Below, piece after piece: positions 42,205 to 50,223 of a DNA stretch of 64,000 nt. The notes below the pieces were generated by a model. The model was not told the DNA's origin. It saw only the letters and a list, made by a program, of their open reading frames with translations, and ran no database searches. A program made the position numbers and the translations under genes. Position 1 is the stretch's first letter, and each line of letters opens with the position of its first letter. The stretch comes from JALYGK01 sp036259835 (lineage in GTDB: Bacteria > Actinomycetota > UBA4738), in the NCBI GenBank assembly GCA_036259835.1, contig DATABA010000031.1, positions 1 to 64,000 of the forward strand, read 5' to 3'.

Positions 42205-42450
42205 CTAGGTATCGACCTCGTGAAGCCGGTAGTACTCCTCGAACTTCGCCGGGGACAGCCAGTAGATGTGCTGCTCGACCGTCGAAGCGAACGTCCTGGC
42301 TTCGGCTTCGCTCGAACAGGATCGAGTAAAGGCCACGGCGCCACTAGGTCGAAGGATCTGCACATCCCACCCGGACGCGCCCTGGTTCAAGCGGACCGTG
42401 TAGTAGTTGATGGGCACTTCGCGATGGGCCTCTGGCTTGCCAGCCGTCAT
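42205..42450 (-). CDS. 81-aa protein (unknown)
   Basis: 81-aa soluble protein: 'YYTVRLNQGASGWDVQILRP' then 'SGAVAFTRSCSSEAEARTFA' and 'VEQHIYWLSPAKFEEYYRL'. The pattern suggests a small alpha/beta domain that is aromatic-rich at the C-terminus. ATG 42450 overlaps the stop of the 100-aa gene by one base (TGATG); the longer frame upstream is a shadow of that gene. Third gene of the small-protein operon. No family recognised. Confidence 0.7.
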   Translation of the reverse strand: MTAGKPEAHREVPINYYTVRLNQGASGWDVQILRPSGAVAFTRSCSSEAEARTFASTVEQHIYWLSPAKFEEYYRLHEVDT

Positions 42451-42752
42451 CACCGAAAAATGCCTCGCCGTTGCTTCTTCCGATTGTCCTTCAGCCGATC
42501 GAGATGCGCCTCGAGCGGGGCGATGAGCGATTCCCGGTCGAATGTCATGGCCGGTTCCATGTCGGAAATTTTCTCGAGGGCGTTTTCCAGGACGTTGCCG
42601 GCGTTCTCCGCCGTCTCCAGCGCCTCCGCCAGGATCGCGGTGTAGTCGCTGTTGAACGGCAGCCCATCCCATGGGCAGTGACCCTGGGTCTGCAGGATCT
42701 GTTGAACCAGGACGTCCCGGCCGCACTCCTTGTGGAACACCTTGATCTTCAA
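42450..42752 (-). CDS. 100-aa protein with HxxC/HC putative metal site (unknown)
   Basis: 100-aa protein. 'MKIKVFHKECGRD' and 'GHCPWDGLPFNSDY' place His7, Cys10, His25 and Cys26 as a possible metal site; the rest is a long helix with acidic and Leu residues ('ILAEALETAENAGNVLENAL') and a basic C-terminus. It overlaps the receiver-domain gene by 4 nt (ATGA) and the 81-aa gene by one base, so it is translationally coupled on both sides. No named family recognised. Confidence 0.72.
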   Translation of the reverse strand: MKIKVFHKECGRDVLVQQILQTQGHCPWDGLPFNSDYTAILAEALETAENAGNVLENALEKISDMEPAMTFDRESLIAPLEAHLDRLKDNRKKQRRGIFR

Positions 42753-43141
42753 ACCGCCTCCCTCTTGTCGTCACCGACGAACCCGGCCACCGTGTCGGCG
42801 ATCTCGAATGGGTTCACCGGCTTCACGAACCACGCGTCTGCCCCTGACCACCTCGCCAGCCATTCGTCGTGTCGCCGGTCCAGGAAGATGATCACTCGCC
42901 CGGGGAACTGGGGATCCGCGTTCTTCAGGTCTCGGGCCACAGCGAACGCTCCGGCGCGAGAGGCGATTTCGTCGGCCACGACCACATCGGGGACGTGCCG
43001 CCATGCCAGGGCGATTCCGCGAATTCCGTCCCTTGCCTCCAGGAACTCGGGTTCTTCGCCGGTGGATCGTTTCACGCTTCGCATGATGGCGGCCATGGCG
43101 TCCCGCACCTTGGGGTCCGAGGAAATGAGCAGGATCTTCAC
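42749..43141 (-). CDS. Stand-alone receiver-like domain protein
   Basis: 130-aa CheY-like fold. 'KILLISSDPKVRDAMAAIM' has a single acidic residue (Asp9) in the usual acid pair; 'PDVVVADEIASRAG' puts Asp57 at the phosphoacceptor position; 'WFVKPVNPFEIADTV' provides Lys107. The conserved Thr/Ser after strand 4 is not evident ('VIIFLDRRHDEW'). It may be a phosphorylated or degenerate receiver; no output domain. GTG 43141 lies 10 nt after TAGAAT (minus strand, 43151-43156), so the message has almost no leader. First gene of the four-gene small-protein operon. Confidence 0.78.
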   Translation of the reverse strand: MKILLISSDPKVRDAMAAIMRSVKRSTGEEPEFLEARDGIRGIALAWRHVPDVVVADEIASRAGAFAVARDLKNADPQFPGRVIIFLDRRHDEWLARWSGADAWFVKPVNPFEIADTVAGFVGDDKREAV

Positions 43142-43243
43142 GCGGCCCCGATTCTAACCAGCGACCTGCGCGGATCCGGCAGCCTGAGGCAGACTACGCA
43201 GGGCCACGACGGCTGCGCAGAGCTTTGGAAGAAAGGGGACGAC

Positions 43244-44197
43244 GTGAAGACGATCAGAGAACAGCTCACCGCCGAGTTCTTCGGGACCTTCAGCCTGGTG
43301 TTCATTGGAGCGGGGTCGGCCGCGCTTCTCGGCTTCAGACCCGACATCGCCGGCTTGATCGGCATCGCGCTGGCCCATGGCCTGGTATTGGCCGTCATGG
43401 TCTCGGCGCTGGGCCACATTTCCGGAGGGCACTTCAACCCGGCAGTGACAATCAGCGTTTGGGTGTCCGGAAAGATCGAGACGCTCCGCGCCCTGTTCTA
43501 CATCGTGGCCCAGCTGGTGGGCGCCGCCGCGGGTGCCGGTCTGCTCAGACTGGCTATTCCTGAGCGGCTGTGGCGTCACGATCCAACGAGCCTCGGCGCG
43601 ACCGCGCTCAGCCGCCAGTTCGGCGTCACGCCGGCGAACGCGTTGCTGCTCGAGGCGGCACTCACGTTCTTTCTCGTGTTCACGGTATTTGCCGTCGCGG
43701 TCGACGACCGGGGTGTCTTCAAGTCGATCGCCGGTCTCCCGATAGGCCTCGTCCTGACGTTCGACATCCTGGTGGGCGGCTTCCTCACCGGAGCCAGCAT
43801 GAACCCGGCCCGCTCCTTCGGCCCTGCATTGTTGATCTGGGAATGGAAGGACTTCTGGATTTACCTGGCCGGTCCGCTCGCCGGCGGGATCGTGGCTGCC
43901 AGCGTCTACTGGTTCTCGTTCCTGCGGGGACGGTTGGTCACCGCCCCACGGACAGAGACGCCGATCGGCGGCGGTCCAGAGGAAGATCTGCCGACCGGTC
44001 GGGCCTCCGAGGAGGCCCTTGCTGAAGGTCGGGTTTCTGAAGATGAGATGCCGGACCAGCCTCGGACGGAGACGGAGACGGAGACTCCCTCTACGCAGCC
44101 CGCGTGGGGTACGGGCGGAGAAACACGACCCGGCCAGCCACGCTTGGGTCAGCCGCGGGAGTTTGGGGCGGAACGGCCGAGCGAGGAAGACCGGTAG
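43244..44197 (+). CDS. Aquaporin/MIP-family channel with long acidic tail
   Basis: 317-aa six-TM channel for water or small neutral solutes. Both NPA boxes are present ('HISGGHFNPAVTISVWV', about residues 59-75; 'LTGASMNPARSFGPALL', about 182-198), the second followed by the selectivity-filter Arg. The membrane domain ends near residue 230; a hydrophilic tail of about 80 residues follows, rich in Glu, Thr, Gly and Pro ('EEDLPTGRASEEALAEGRVS', 'QPRTETETETPST'). GTG 43244 follows GAAAGGGGAC. AqpZ versus GlpF type is not settled. It converges on the lipoprotein gene (3 nt). Confidence 0.9.
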   Translation: MKTIREQLTAEFFGTFSLVFIGAGSAALLGFRPDIAGLIGIALAHGLVLAVMVSALGHISGGHFNPAVTISVWVSGKIETLRALFYIVAQLVGAAAGAGLLRLAIPERLWRHDPTSLGATALSRQFGVTPANALLLEAALTFFLVFTVFAVAVDDRGVFKSIAGLPIGLVLTFDILVGGFLTGASMNPARSFGPALLIWEWKDFWIYLAGPLAGGIVAASVYWFSFLRGRLVTAPRTETPIGGGPEEDLPTGRASEEALAEGRVSEDEMPDQPRTETETETPSTQPAWGTGGETRPGQPRLGQPREFGAERPSEEDR

Positions 44198-44200
44198 CGG

Positions 44201-45157
44201 TCACGGCGCGCATTCGGCGCCGCGACCGAGAAACAGTCGAGGGCAGGGCGGCAGCGAGGTTCCGAGCCTCGTGGCCGTCACGACCTGACGGATGGCTCGA
44301 ATGACCAGTTTCGGCTGATCTCGCTGGATGCCGTGCCCTGACCGTGCTGCGATGACGTGAACGGCGTTGGGCGAAAGCCGCGCCTCCTGCCGTTGGAGCT
44401 CGGTCCACAGCTGCTCGAAGGCCGGGGTTGAGTCGGCAGGCGTGAGGCCGCGGGTCACCAGAACCAGCGGCAGCTCGCTCAGTCCACCCGCCGCGAGCAG
44501 TTGCTTTCCGAGACGTTCGATATCGACCACCGTGCCACCCTCGCGTGCTCCGCGCGTGAGGAAGCGCTCGACCCTGGCCTTGCCCGCGATTCGATACAGA
44601 CGCGAACGAGGAACGCTCAGGAACGTGGCCGGTACGGGATCCACCAGCACGACGCCGCTCACCTCGGAGCCGTACCGGTCGGCGAAGAGCTGGGCAATGG
44701 CCCCGCCGAACGAATGACCTACCGGCACGTACGGGCCAGGAACACCACTTCGGCGAAGGAGCGTGCGAAGCTCAACCGCGAGATCCGCTCCATCGACGCG
44801 CGAAGGGGGATGGGCCCGCGGTTCACTTCTCCCCAAGCCAGCTCGGCTGTAGGAGCAGACCCTCGTGAACCGGTCGACCGGCGCCTGCACGGGGGCCCAT
44901 GTCCGAAGGCTCCCCCTGAAACCGTGGATCAACACAACGGTCGGTGTGCCCTCTCCGGAGCACCGGATGTGGAGACGGTGCCCACCGACGTCGACGAGTT
45001 TCGAGAACGGTGCGACCTTCTTGTCAGCCGACGGTTCCGGCGGGCGAGATGCCGGAGTAGGACCACCGCGCAATTCACCACCATTCGAGGTGCAGGCCGC
45101 GGTCGTGAAGACGAGCGCGGCGAGCAACCCGTACAGAGCGCGGATGGAGAGGTTCAG
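44201..45157 (-). CDS. Lipoprotein alpha/beta-hydrolase (probable CTG start)
   Basis: About 318-aa exported hydrolase. The catalytic domain has 'VVLIHGFRGSLRTWAPV' (oxyanion), 'VPVGHSFGGAIAQLFADRYG' (nucleophile elbow), Asp of 'VVLVDPVPATF' or a later acid, and His in 'AARSGHGIQRDQP'. The N-terminus has a lipobox-like 'TTAAC'. From the first canonical codon (TTG 45127) the signal would be only 11 residues with no positive charge; from CTG 45157 it becomes 'NLSIRALYGLLAALVFTTAA' plus Cys, a complete lipoprotein signal. CTG 45157 starts 5 nt after the korB stop. Substrate unknown. Confidence 0.8.
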   Translation of the reverse strand: MNLSIRALYGLLAALVFTTAACTSNGGELRGGPTPASRPPEPSADKKVAPFSKLVDVGGHRLHIRCSGEGTPTVVLIHGFRGSLRTWAPVQAPVDRFTRVCSYSRAGLGRSEPRAHPPSRVDGADLAVELRTLLRRSGVPGPYVPVGHSFGGAIAQLFADRYGSEVSGVVLVDPVPATFLSVPRSRLYRIAGKARVERFLTRGAREGGTVVDIERLGKQLLAAGGLSELPLVLVTRGLTPADSTPAFEQLWTELQRQEARLSPNAVHVIAARSGHGIQRDQPKLVIRAIRQVVTATRLGTSLPPCPRLFLGRGAECAP

Positions 45158-45162
45158 CGGCG

Positions 45163-46218
45163 TTACTTGACGACCCAGGTGTCGCCCGAGTGCAGCAACT
45201 TGTCGATCTCACCAGCGCCGAGCTTCGCCGTGGCCATCTCGATCTGGCGATCCATCAGCTCGCCGTACACGGGACGAGAGACGTCGCGGAACACCCCGAT
45301 GGCCGTGGGCTCGGCCGGTCCACGAGACAGGTGGGCGAGGGCGAACGCCAACGAGGGATTCTCGGCGTGCGCGTCGTGGACGTAGATCAGCTCCTGGGGG
45401 ACCTCACTGGTCTCCGCCACGCGAAGCGTCCCGTCGTACTCGACCGCCACACACTTCTCACCGTTTCGGCCGAAGATGACCGGTTTTCCGTGCTCCAGCC
45501 GAATCTGGTTCTCGGCCTTCGTGTCCTTCCCGGTCAGCGCGATGAACGCGTCGTCGTTGAAGACGTTGCAGTTCTGGTAGATCTCGACGAAGGCCGTCCC
45601 CTCGTGCCGAGCGGCCTGTCGGAGGACGTCGGTGAGGTGTTGCCGGTCAACATCCAGTGATCGCGCTACGAACGTCGCTTCGGCCCCGAGTGCCAGCGCG
45701 ATCGGATTGAACGGGTGATCGAGCGACCCGAAGGGTGTCGACTTGGTGACCTTCCCTTCCTCGCTCGTCGGCGAGTATTGCCCCTTCGTCAACCCGTAGA
45801 TCTGGTTGTTGAACATCAGGATCTTGACATTGATGTTTCGGCGGAGGGCATGGATCAGATGGTTCCCGCCAATGGAGAGCGCGTCGCCGTCTCCGGTAAC
45901 GATCCAAACGGAAAGGTCGGGCCGGGCCGTGGCAAGTCCCGTAGCAATGGCGGGGGCGCGACCGTGGATCCCGTGCACCCCGTACGTGTCCATGTAGTAC
46001 ACGAACCGGCCCGAGCACCCGATTCCCGTGACGAACACCAGCTGATGAGGCGGAATCCCAAGCTCCGGCATGAAGCCCTGGACCGCGGAAAGAATGGCGT
46101 AGTCGCCGCAGCCCGGACACCACCGGACTTCCTGATCGCTGGCGAAGTCCTTCTTGGTGAACGTTTTGACGGCTCCCCCACCGTTCCCCTGAGCGTGTCC
46201 GTTGCCGTCGCTCGCCAT
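45163..46218 (-). CDS. korB: 2-oxoacid:ferredoxin oxidoreductase, beta subunit
   Basis: 351-aa TPP- and Fe-S-binding subunit. Cys ligands for the [4Fe-4S] cluster: 'VRWCPGCGDYAIL' (two), 'VTGIGCSGRFVYYM' (one), 'EIYQNCNVFNDDA' (one). The TPP/Mg motif is 'VTGDGDALSIGGNHLIHALR' with 'NINVKILMFNNQIYGLTKGQ'. With KorA it oxidatively decarboxylates 2-oxoglutarate (or another 2-oxoacid) to the CoA ester while reducing ferredoxin. ATG 46218 lies 2 nt after the korA stop. The closest resemblance is to the mycobacterial/actinobacterial KorAB pair, so 2-oxoglutarate is likely. Confidence 0.93.
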   Translation of the reverse strand: MASDGNGHAQGNGGGAVKTFTKKDFASDQEVRWCPGCGDYAILSAVQGFMPELGIPPHQLVFVTGIGCSGRFVYYMDTYGVHGIHGRAPAIATGLATARPDLSVWIVTGDGDALSIGGNHLIHALRRNINVKILMFNNQIYGLTKGQYSPTSEEGKVTKSTPFGSLDHPFNPIALALGAEATFVARSLDVDRQHLTDVLRQAARHEGTAFVEIYQNCNVFNDDAFIALTGKDTKAENQIRLEHGKPVIFGRNGEKCVAVEYDGTLRVAETSEVPQELIYVHDAHAENPSLAFALAHLSRGPAEPTAIGVFRDVSRPVYGELMDRQIEMATAKLGAGEIDKLLHSGDTWVVK

Positions 46219-46220
46219 GA

Positions 46221-48059
46221 TCAGAGTCTCCTCAAAATTTCGTGTTCGATCTCGGCCGTCTGGAACGGCTGTCCCTGGACCTTTGAATAGCCCTCCGCGT
46301 CCACCAGGAACTCGGCGCGAATGATCTTCAACAGCTGACCGGTGTTCATCTCCGGGACGAGGACCCTCGCATAGTTCCGAAGCACGTCGCCGATGTTCTT
46401 CGGAAGTGGATTGAGGTGGGTGAGGTGTGCGGACGCGACCTTTCGACCGGCCTCTCGCACTCGCCGCACCGCGGCCTTGATGCTGCCGTAGCTCGAACCC
46501 CAGCCCAAGACCAACAGCTGAGCATCACCATCGGGGTCGTCCACTTCCAGCAGCGGGATGTCGTCGGCGATCTTCGCCACCTTGGCGGCGCGGAGATGCG
46601 TCATGCGTTCGTGGTTGGCCGCGTCGTAGGAAATGTCGCCGGTGACGTCTTCCTTTTCCAACCCGCCGATGCGGTGGACCAGCCCTGGTGTGCCCGGCAC
46701 GGCCCAGGGGCGGCTGAGGTTCTCGTCCCGGAGGTACGGCATGAACCCGTCGTCGTGGTTCGGTTGCGTGGCGAATCGCGGCTCGATCTCCGGCAGGGTG
46801 GCGGTGTCGGGAAGGCGCCACGGCTCGCTCGAGTTCCCGAGAAACGTGTCGGATAGCAGGATCACGGGGGTCCGGTACTTCACGGCGATGCGGACGGCCT
46901 CGATGGCCGCGTCGAAGCACTGTGCCGGCGTGTACGACGCGACAACCGGAATGGGCGACTCGCCGTGACGGCCCCACACGGCGGCGAGAAGATCGGCCGC
47001 TTCGGTCTTGGTCGGCATTCCGGTGGACGGTCCGGCCCGCTGAATGTCGACGATCACCATGGGAAGCTCCAGCGCGACGGCCAGCCCGATCGTTTCCTGC
47101 TTCAGGTCGAGTCCCGGCCCGCTCGTTCCGGTCACGCCGATCTGACCGCCGAACGCCGCACCGACCGCTGCCCCAGCCGCGGCGATCTCGTCCTCGGCCT
47201 GGAGCGTCCGCACGCCGAAGTTCTTGTGCCGCGACAGCTCATGCAGAAGCTCCGACGCGGGCGTGATCGGATAGCTGGCGTAAAAGATCGGAAGACCGCT
47301 CTTGACGCTGGCGGCGATCAATCCCCACGAGAGTGCAGTGTTCCCCGAGACGTTTCGATACACCCCCGGCGTGACGGTGGCCGGCTTGATCTCGTAGGTG
47401 TGGGCGAATAGCTCGGTGGTCTCACCGAAGTTGTATCCGGCTCGAAACGCCGCGAGGTTTCCCTCCATGATCGCGGGCTTCTTTTGGAACTTCTTCTCGA
47501 TCCAGCGGAAGGTGACGTCGGTCGGGCGTCCGTACATCCAGGAGACGAGGCCCAGAGCGAAGAAGTTCTTGGCCCGCTCCGCCTCCTTCTTGGTGATCTC
47601 CATCCCTTCGGTCGCCCGAAGCGTGATCGAGGTCATCGGAACGCGGAAGACCTGGTAGGCATCGAGTGACCCATCGTCGAGCGGGTTGGACGTGTATCCG
47701 GCCTTCTCCAGGTTTCGCTCCAGGAACGCGTCCTCGTTGGCGATGATCACGCCGCCCTTCTCCAGGTCCTTGATGTTCGCCTTCAGTGCGGCCGGGTTCA
47801 TCGCCACCAGCACGTTCGGCTCGTCGCCGGGCGTGAGGATGTCGCGAGACGCAAAGTGGATCTGAAACGCCGAGACACCGGGAAGGGTGCCCGCCGGAGC
47901 TCGAATTTCCGCCGGGAAGTCGGGAAGCGTGGCGAGGTCGTTGCCCAGTACCGCGGTTGCGCTGGTGAACCGGTCTCCCGTCAGCTGCATACCGTCGCCG
48001 GAGTCGCCGGCGAACCTCACGACGACCCGGTCTTTCTCTACAACGCTCTTCGCGGCCAT
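46221..48059 (-). CDS. korA: 2-oxoacid:ferredoxin oxidoreductase, gamma-alpha fused subunit
   Basis: 612-aa fusion: an N-terminal gamma domain (about residues 10-190; 'VVRFAGDSGDGMQLTGDRFT', 'VLVAMNPAALKANIKDL') and an alpha domain (about 200-612) with 'FYASYPITPASELLHELSRH', 'AEDEIAAAGAAVGAAFGG' and 'VTGTSGPGLDLKQETIGLAV'. This gamma-alpha order is the two-subunit KorA form known from Mycobacterium. A GGGAG ribosome site precedes ATG 48059. The 133-bp gap upstream to erpA contains TACAGT as a possible -10 box about 60 nt before the start. KorAB needs reduced-Fe-S supply, and the erpA gene next door may serve it. Confidence 0.93.
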   Translation of the reverse strand: MAAKSVVEKDRVVVRFAGDSGDGMQLTGDRFTSATAVLGNDLATLPDFPAEIRAPAGTLPGVSAFQIHFASRDILTPGDEPNVLVAMNPAALKANIKDLEKGGVIIANEDAFLERNLEKAGYTSNPLDDGSLDAYQVFRVPMTSITLRATEGMEITKKEAERAKNFFALGLVSWMYGRPTDVTFRWIEKKFQKKPAIMEGNLAAFRAGYNFGETTELFAHTYEIKPATVTPGVYRNVSGNTALSWGLIAASVKSGLPIFYASYPITPASELLHELSRHKNFGVRTLQAEDEIAAAGAAVGAAFGGQIGVTGTSGPGLDLKQETIGLAVALELPMVIVDIQRAGPSTGMPTKTEAADLLAAVWGRHGESPIPVVASYTPAQCFDAAIEAVRIAVKYRTPVILLSDTFLGNSSEPWRLPDTATLPEIEPRFATQPNHDDGFMPYLRDENLSRPWAVPGTPGLVHRIGGLEKEDVTGDISYDAANHERMTHLRAAKVAKIADDIPLLEVDDPDGDAQLLVLGWGSSYGSIKAAVRRVREAGRKVASAHLTHLNPLPKNIGDVLRNYARVLVPEMNTGQLLKIIRAEFLVDAEGYSKVQGQPFQTAEIEHEILRRL

Positions 48060-48192
48060 TTGCTCCCTGAAGGTGCCGTACCGAAGGCTGCCCTCGGCTT
48101 GGATTCCTTACTGTACTGCTTCGGTTCTGGTCGCCCGCGCTGTTAGTGATGCGGCCGGAAGACGCGGGCCGCCGGACCGAACCTGCTGTGTC

Positions 48193-48513
48193 TTAGTGGA
48201 ACGAATGGCCGCAGGCGCAGCTTCCCTGGGCCATCGGGTTGTCGATCGTGAAGCCCGAGGCCTCCAGCGAGTCGACGAAGTCGATCTTCGCCTCGCTGAG
48301 GTACGGGACGCTCATCCGATCCACGACGACCTTGACCCCGTGGTGCTCGGCCGTGATGTCGCCTTCGGAAACCTGATCATCCAGGTACATCGCGTACCGC
48401 AATCCGGAGCACCCGCCGGGTTGCACCGCTACGCGGAGGGCAATGTCCGAGCGGCCCTCCTGCTCCAACAGCTCTCTCACCTTGCCTGCCGCCGTTTGCG
48501 AAAGCGCAACCAT
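48193..48513 (-). CDS. erpA: Fe-S cluster carrier, HesB/IscA/ErpA type
   Basis: 106-aa A-type carrier that moves Fe-S clusters from the Suf scaffold to targets. Three cluster Cys are present: 'AVQPGGCSGLRYAMYLD' (about Cys35) and 'GSCACGHSF' (about Cys99 and 101). 'VDRMSVPYLSEAKIDFVDSL' is the usual middle block. GAGGAG stands 7 nt before ATG 48513. On the minus strand TATACT (48549-48554) is a likely -10 box, with a GAATTACCT element (plus-strand reading) between it and the start that recurs upstream of the suf operon. Confidence 0.93.
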   Translation of the reverse strand: MVALSQTAAGKVRELLEQEGRSDIALRVAVQPGGCSGLRYAMYLDDQVSEGDITAEHHGVKVVVDRMSVPYLSEAKIDFVDSLEASGFTIDNPMAQGSCACGHSFH

Positions 48514-48534
48514 TCCGACTCCTCAATAACAAGA

Positions 48535-48543
48535 GAATTACCT
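48535..48543. promoter_or_regulatory. GAATTACCT element upstream of erpA
   Basis: The 9-mer GAATTACCT (plus strand) lies 22-30 nt before the erpA ATG, around the predicted transcription start. The same 9-mer occurs at 56553-56561 upstream of sufD, in the same orientation relative to the genes. It is a candidate half-site for an Fe-S-responsive repressor. Confidence 0.45.
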
Positions 48544-48604
48544 GCTCAAGTATACCGGCCGTGGACCGGCCTTCCTCGGATTCCTGCGCCTCCGCTTCTG
48601 CCCT

Positions 48605-49078
48605 TCAGGCCGGCTCTTTGAAGTCCGCGATCTCGGCGTTGGTCGCCGCCAGGAGGTCTTGGGGGGTGATCGGGAACACCGCGTCCGGAGCGCCGGCAGC
48701 CGCCCACAGGACCTCATACCTCGGCAGGTCGGAGTCCATGAGGATTCGCAGGCGGCGCGGGTGTCCGAATGGCGGGGTGCCGCCGATGGCGAACCCCGTC
48801 GCCTCACGGGCCTCCTCCGGCGTCGCCCTCCGCACCTCCCGCACCCGCAGGACCTCGGCCAGTCGCGCTGGGTCGGCACGGTTCGCCCCCGAGGTGAGCG
48901 CGATGAACGGCGTTCCGTCGGCGACGAACACAAGTGACTTCACGATCTGTCCGACATCACACCCCACCGCTCTGGCCGCATCGGGCGCGGTTCTGGTCCC
49001 CGCGGGGAACCGCCTCACCTCCGCGGTCAAGCCTGCTGCTTCGGCTTCCGCCAGGAAGCGATCAACCGCCTTGGCCAC
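48605..49078 (-). CDS. YbaK/ProX-type aminoacyl-tRNA deacylase
   Basis: 157-aa trans-editing-type deacylase. 'GCDVGQIVKSLVFVADGTPF' (about residues 45-64) contains the conserved Lys of the YbaK/ProRS-INS fold, and 'REATGFAIGGTPPFGHPRRL' (about 96-115) the substrate pocket with GG-x-P-P-x-G-H. 'YEVLWAAAGAPDAVFPITPQ' closes the domain. GTG 49078 is chosen, since the longer frame is antisense/shadow sequence; the start overlaps the glycerate kinase end by 17 nt. It probably clears mischarged tRNA. Confidence 0.88.
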   Translation of the reverse strand: MAKAVDRFLAEAEAAGLTAEVRRFPAGTRTAPDAARAVGCDVGQIVKSLVFVADGTPFIALTSGANRADPARLAEVLRVREVRRATPEEAREATGFAIGGTPPFGHPRRLRILMDSDLPRYEVLWAAAGAPDAVFPITPQDLLAATNAEIADFKEPA

Positions 49079-50198
49079 CGACCCGCTCCATTCGAGTCTC
49101 CCTCGCAGCCTCGGCCGCCAGCTCGGCCAGCAGCTGGCGAGCGCGTTCGCGGGCGGCTTCACGGCCGAAACGCTCGGCGAGCGACCAGATCTTCGTCCCG
49201 GGCCGATCGACGCGCTGCTCCCCGCACAACACCATGGCCGGTATGCGCAACTCTTCAGCCATGCGGAGGACTCCGGCCGGCGCCTTGCCACGCAGAGACT
49301 GCTCGTCGAATGCGCCTTCCCCGGTGATGACGAGAGCGATGCCCTGCATCCGCTCCTTCAGCCGAACCGCCTCCATCACCACGTCGACGCCGGACCTCAG
49401 CCGCGCGCCGAGAAATGCGACCAGGCCGCCACCGAGACCCCCGGCCGCTCCCGCTCCCGGCATGTCCCGAATGTCGACACCGAGATCCCGATAGACCACC
49501 GCGGCGAAATGCCGCAGCGCTTCGTCAAGCAGATGAACGTCTTCCGGCGATGCCCCTTTCTGGGGGCCGTACACCGCCGATGCTCCGCGCGGACCGACCA
49601 GCGGATTATCCACGTCCGTCGCGGCGACGAACTCGACGTCGCGAACCAGCGGATCGATGCGTGTGACGTCGATGCGAGACAGCTCGAGCAGCGCGGCGCC
49701 GCCCGAGCGAAGCTGCCTTCCCTCTCGGTCCAGCAGGCGCACCCCCAGCGCCTGTGCCATGCCGGCCCCGGCATCGTTGGTGGCGCTTCCCCCAATGCAG
49801 ACCAGTACTCGCCGAGCCCCCCGACGACACGCAGCCAGAATGAGCTCGCCGGTTCCTCTCGTTGTCGTCCGCCTCGGATCCCGTCGGGCGGTCGGGAGGA
49901 GTTCGAGACCCGACGCTCTGGCCATTTCCACCACGCCGGTCGGCCCCTCCGGCGCGCGCACGACCGCGAACTCCGCGTCGACGGGTTCGTCCAGCGGACC
50001 GGCGACGCGCTCGCGAAACCGCTCGCCGCCCACGCCTGATACCAACGCTTCGAGCGTTCCCTCGCCACCATCGGCCATGGGAATGATCTCGATTTCGGAA
50101 GACGGATCGCCGCGGCGCCACCCAGTCGCGATGGCCTCGGCGGCCTCCGGCGCCGTCAACGTTCCCTTGAACTTGTCCGGCGCCACGAGGACCCGCAC
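49062..50198 (-). CDS. Glycerate kinase (GlxK/GarK family)
   Basis: 378-aa family-1 glycerate kinase. 'RVLVAPDKFKGTLTAPEAAE' starts the protein (Asp-Lys-Phe-Lys-Gly signature), 'IIPMADGGEGTLEALVSG' is the DGGEG motif, 'CIGGSATNDAGAGMAQALGV' the nucleotide loop and 'VITGEGAFDEQSLRGKAP' the C-terminal signature. It phosphorylates D-glycerate to 2- or 3-phosphoglycerate; by family the 2-phosphate is usual for GarK/GlxK enzymes. Its ATG at 50198 is 25 nt from the divergent MOSC start. Confidence 0.92.
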   Translation of the reverse strand: MRVLVAPDKFKGTLTAPEAAEAIATGWRRGDPSSEIEIIPMADGGEGTLEALVSGVGGERFRERVAGPLDEPVDAEFAVVRAPEGPTGVVEMARASGLELLPTARRDPRRTTTRGTGELILAACRRGARRVLVCIGGSATNDAGAGMAQALGVRLLDREGRQLRSGGAALLELSRIDVTRIDPLVRDVEFVAATDVDNPLVGPRGASAVYGPQKGASPEDVHLLDEALRHFAAVVYRDLGVDIRDMPGAGAAGGLGGGLVAFLGARLRSGVDVVMEAVRLKERMQGIALVITGEGAFDEQSLRGKAPAGVLRMAEELRIPAMVLCGEQRVDRPGTKIWSLAERFGREAARERARQLLAELAAEAARETRMERVGGQGG

Positions 50199-50209
50199 GA
50201 GGCCCAGGC

Positions 50210-50215
50210 TACAAT
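50210..50215 (+). promoter_or_regulatory. Candidate -10 box (TACAAT) for the MOSC operon
   Basis: TACAAT ends 9 nt before ATG 50224, in the 25-bp space between divergent genes; the predicted leader is 0-3 nt. No Shine-Dalgarno is present. Confidence 0.5.
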
Positions 50216-50223
50216 CTGCGCCG

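Noticed and set aside
48555..48575. GGCCG-N5-CGGCC hairpin downstream of the YbaK gene
   Set aside because: Only five base pairs in GC-rich DNA with no T-tract; too weak to call a terminator.
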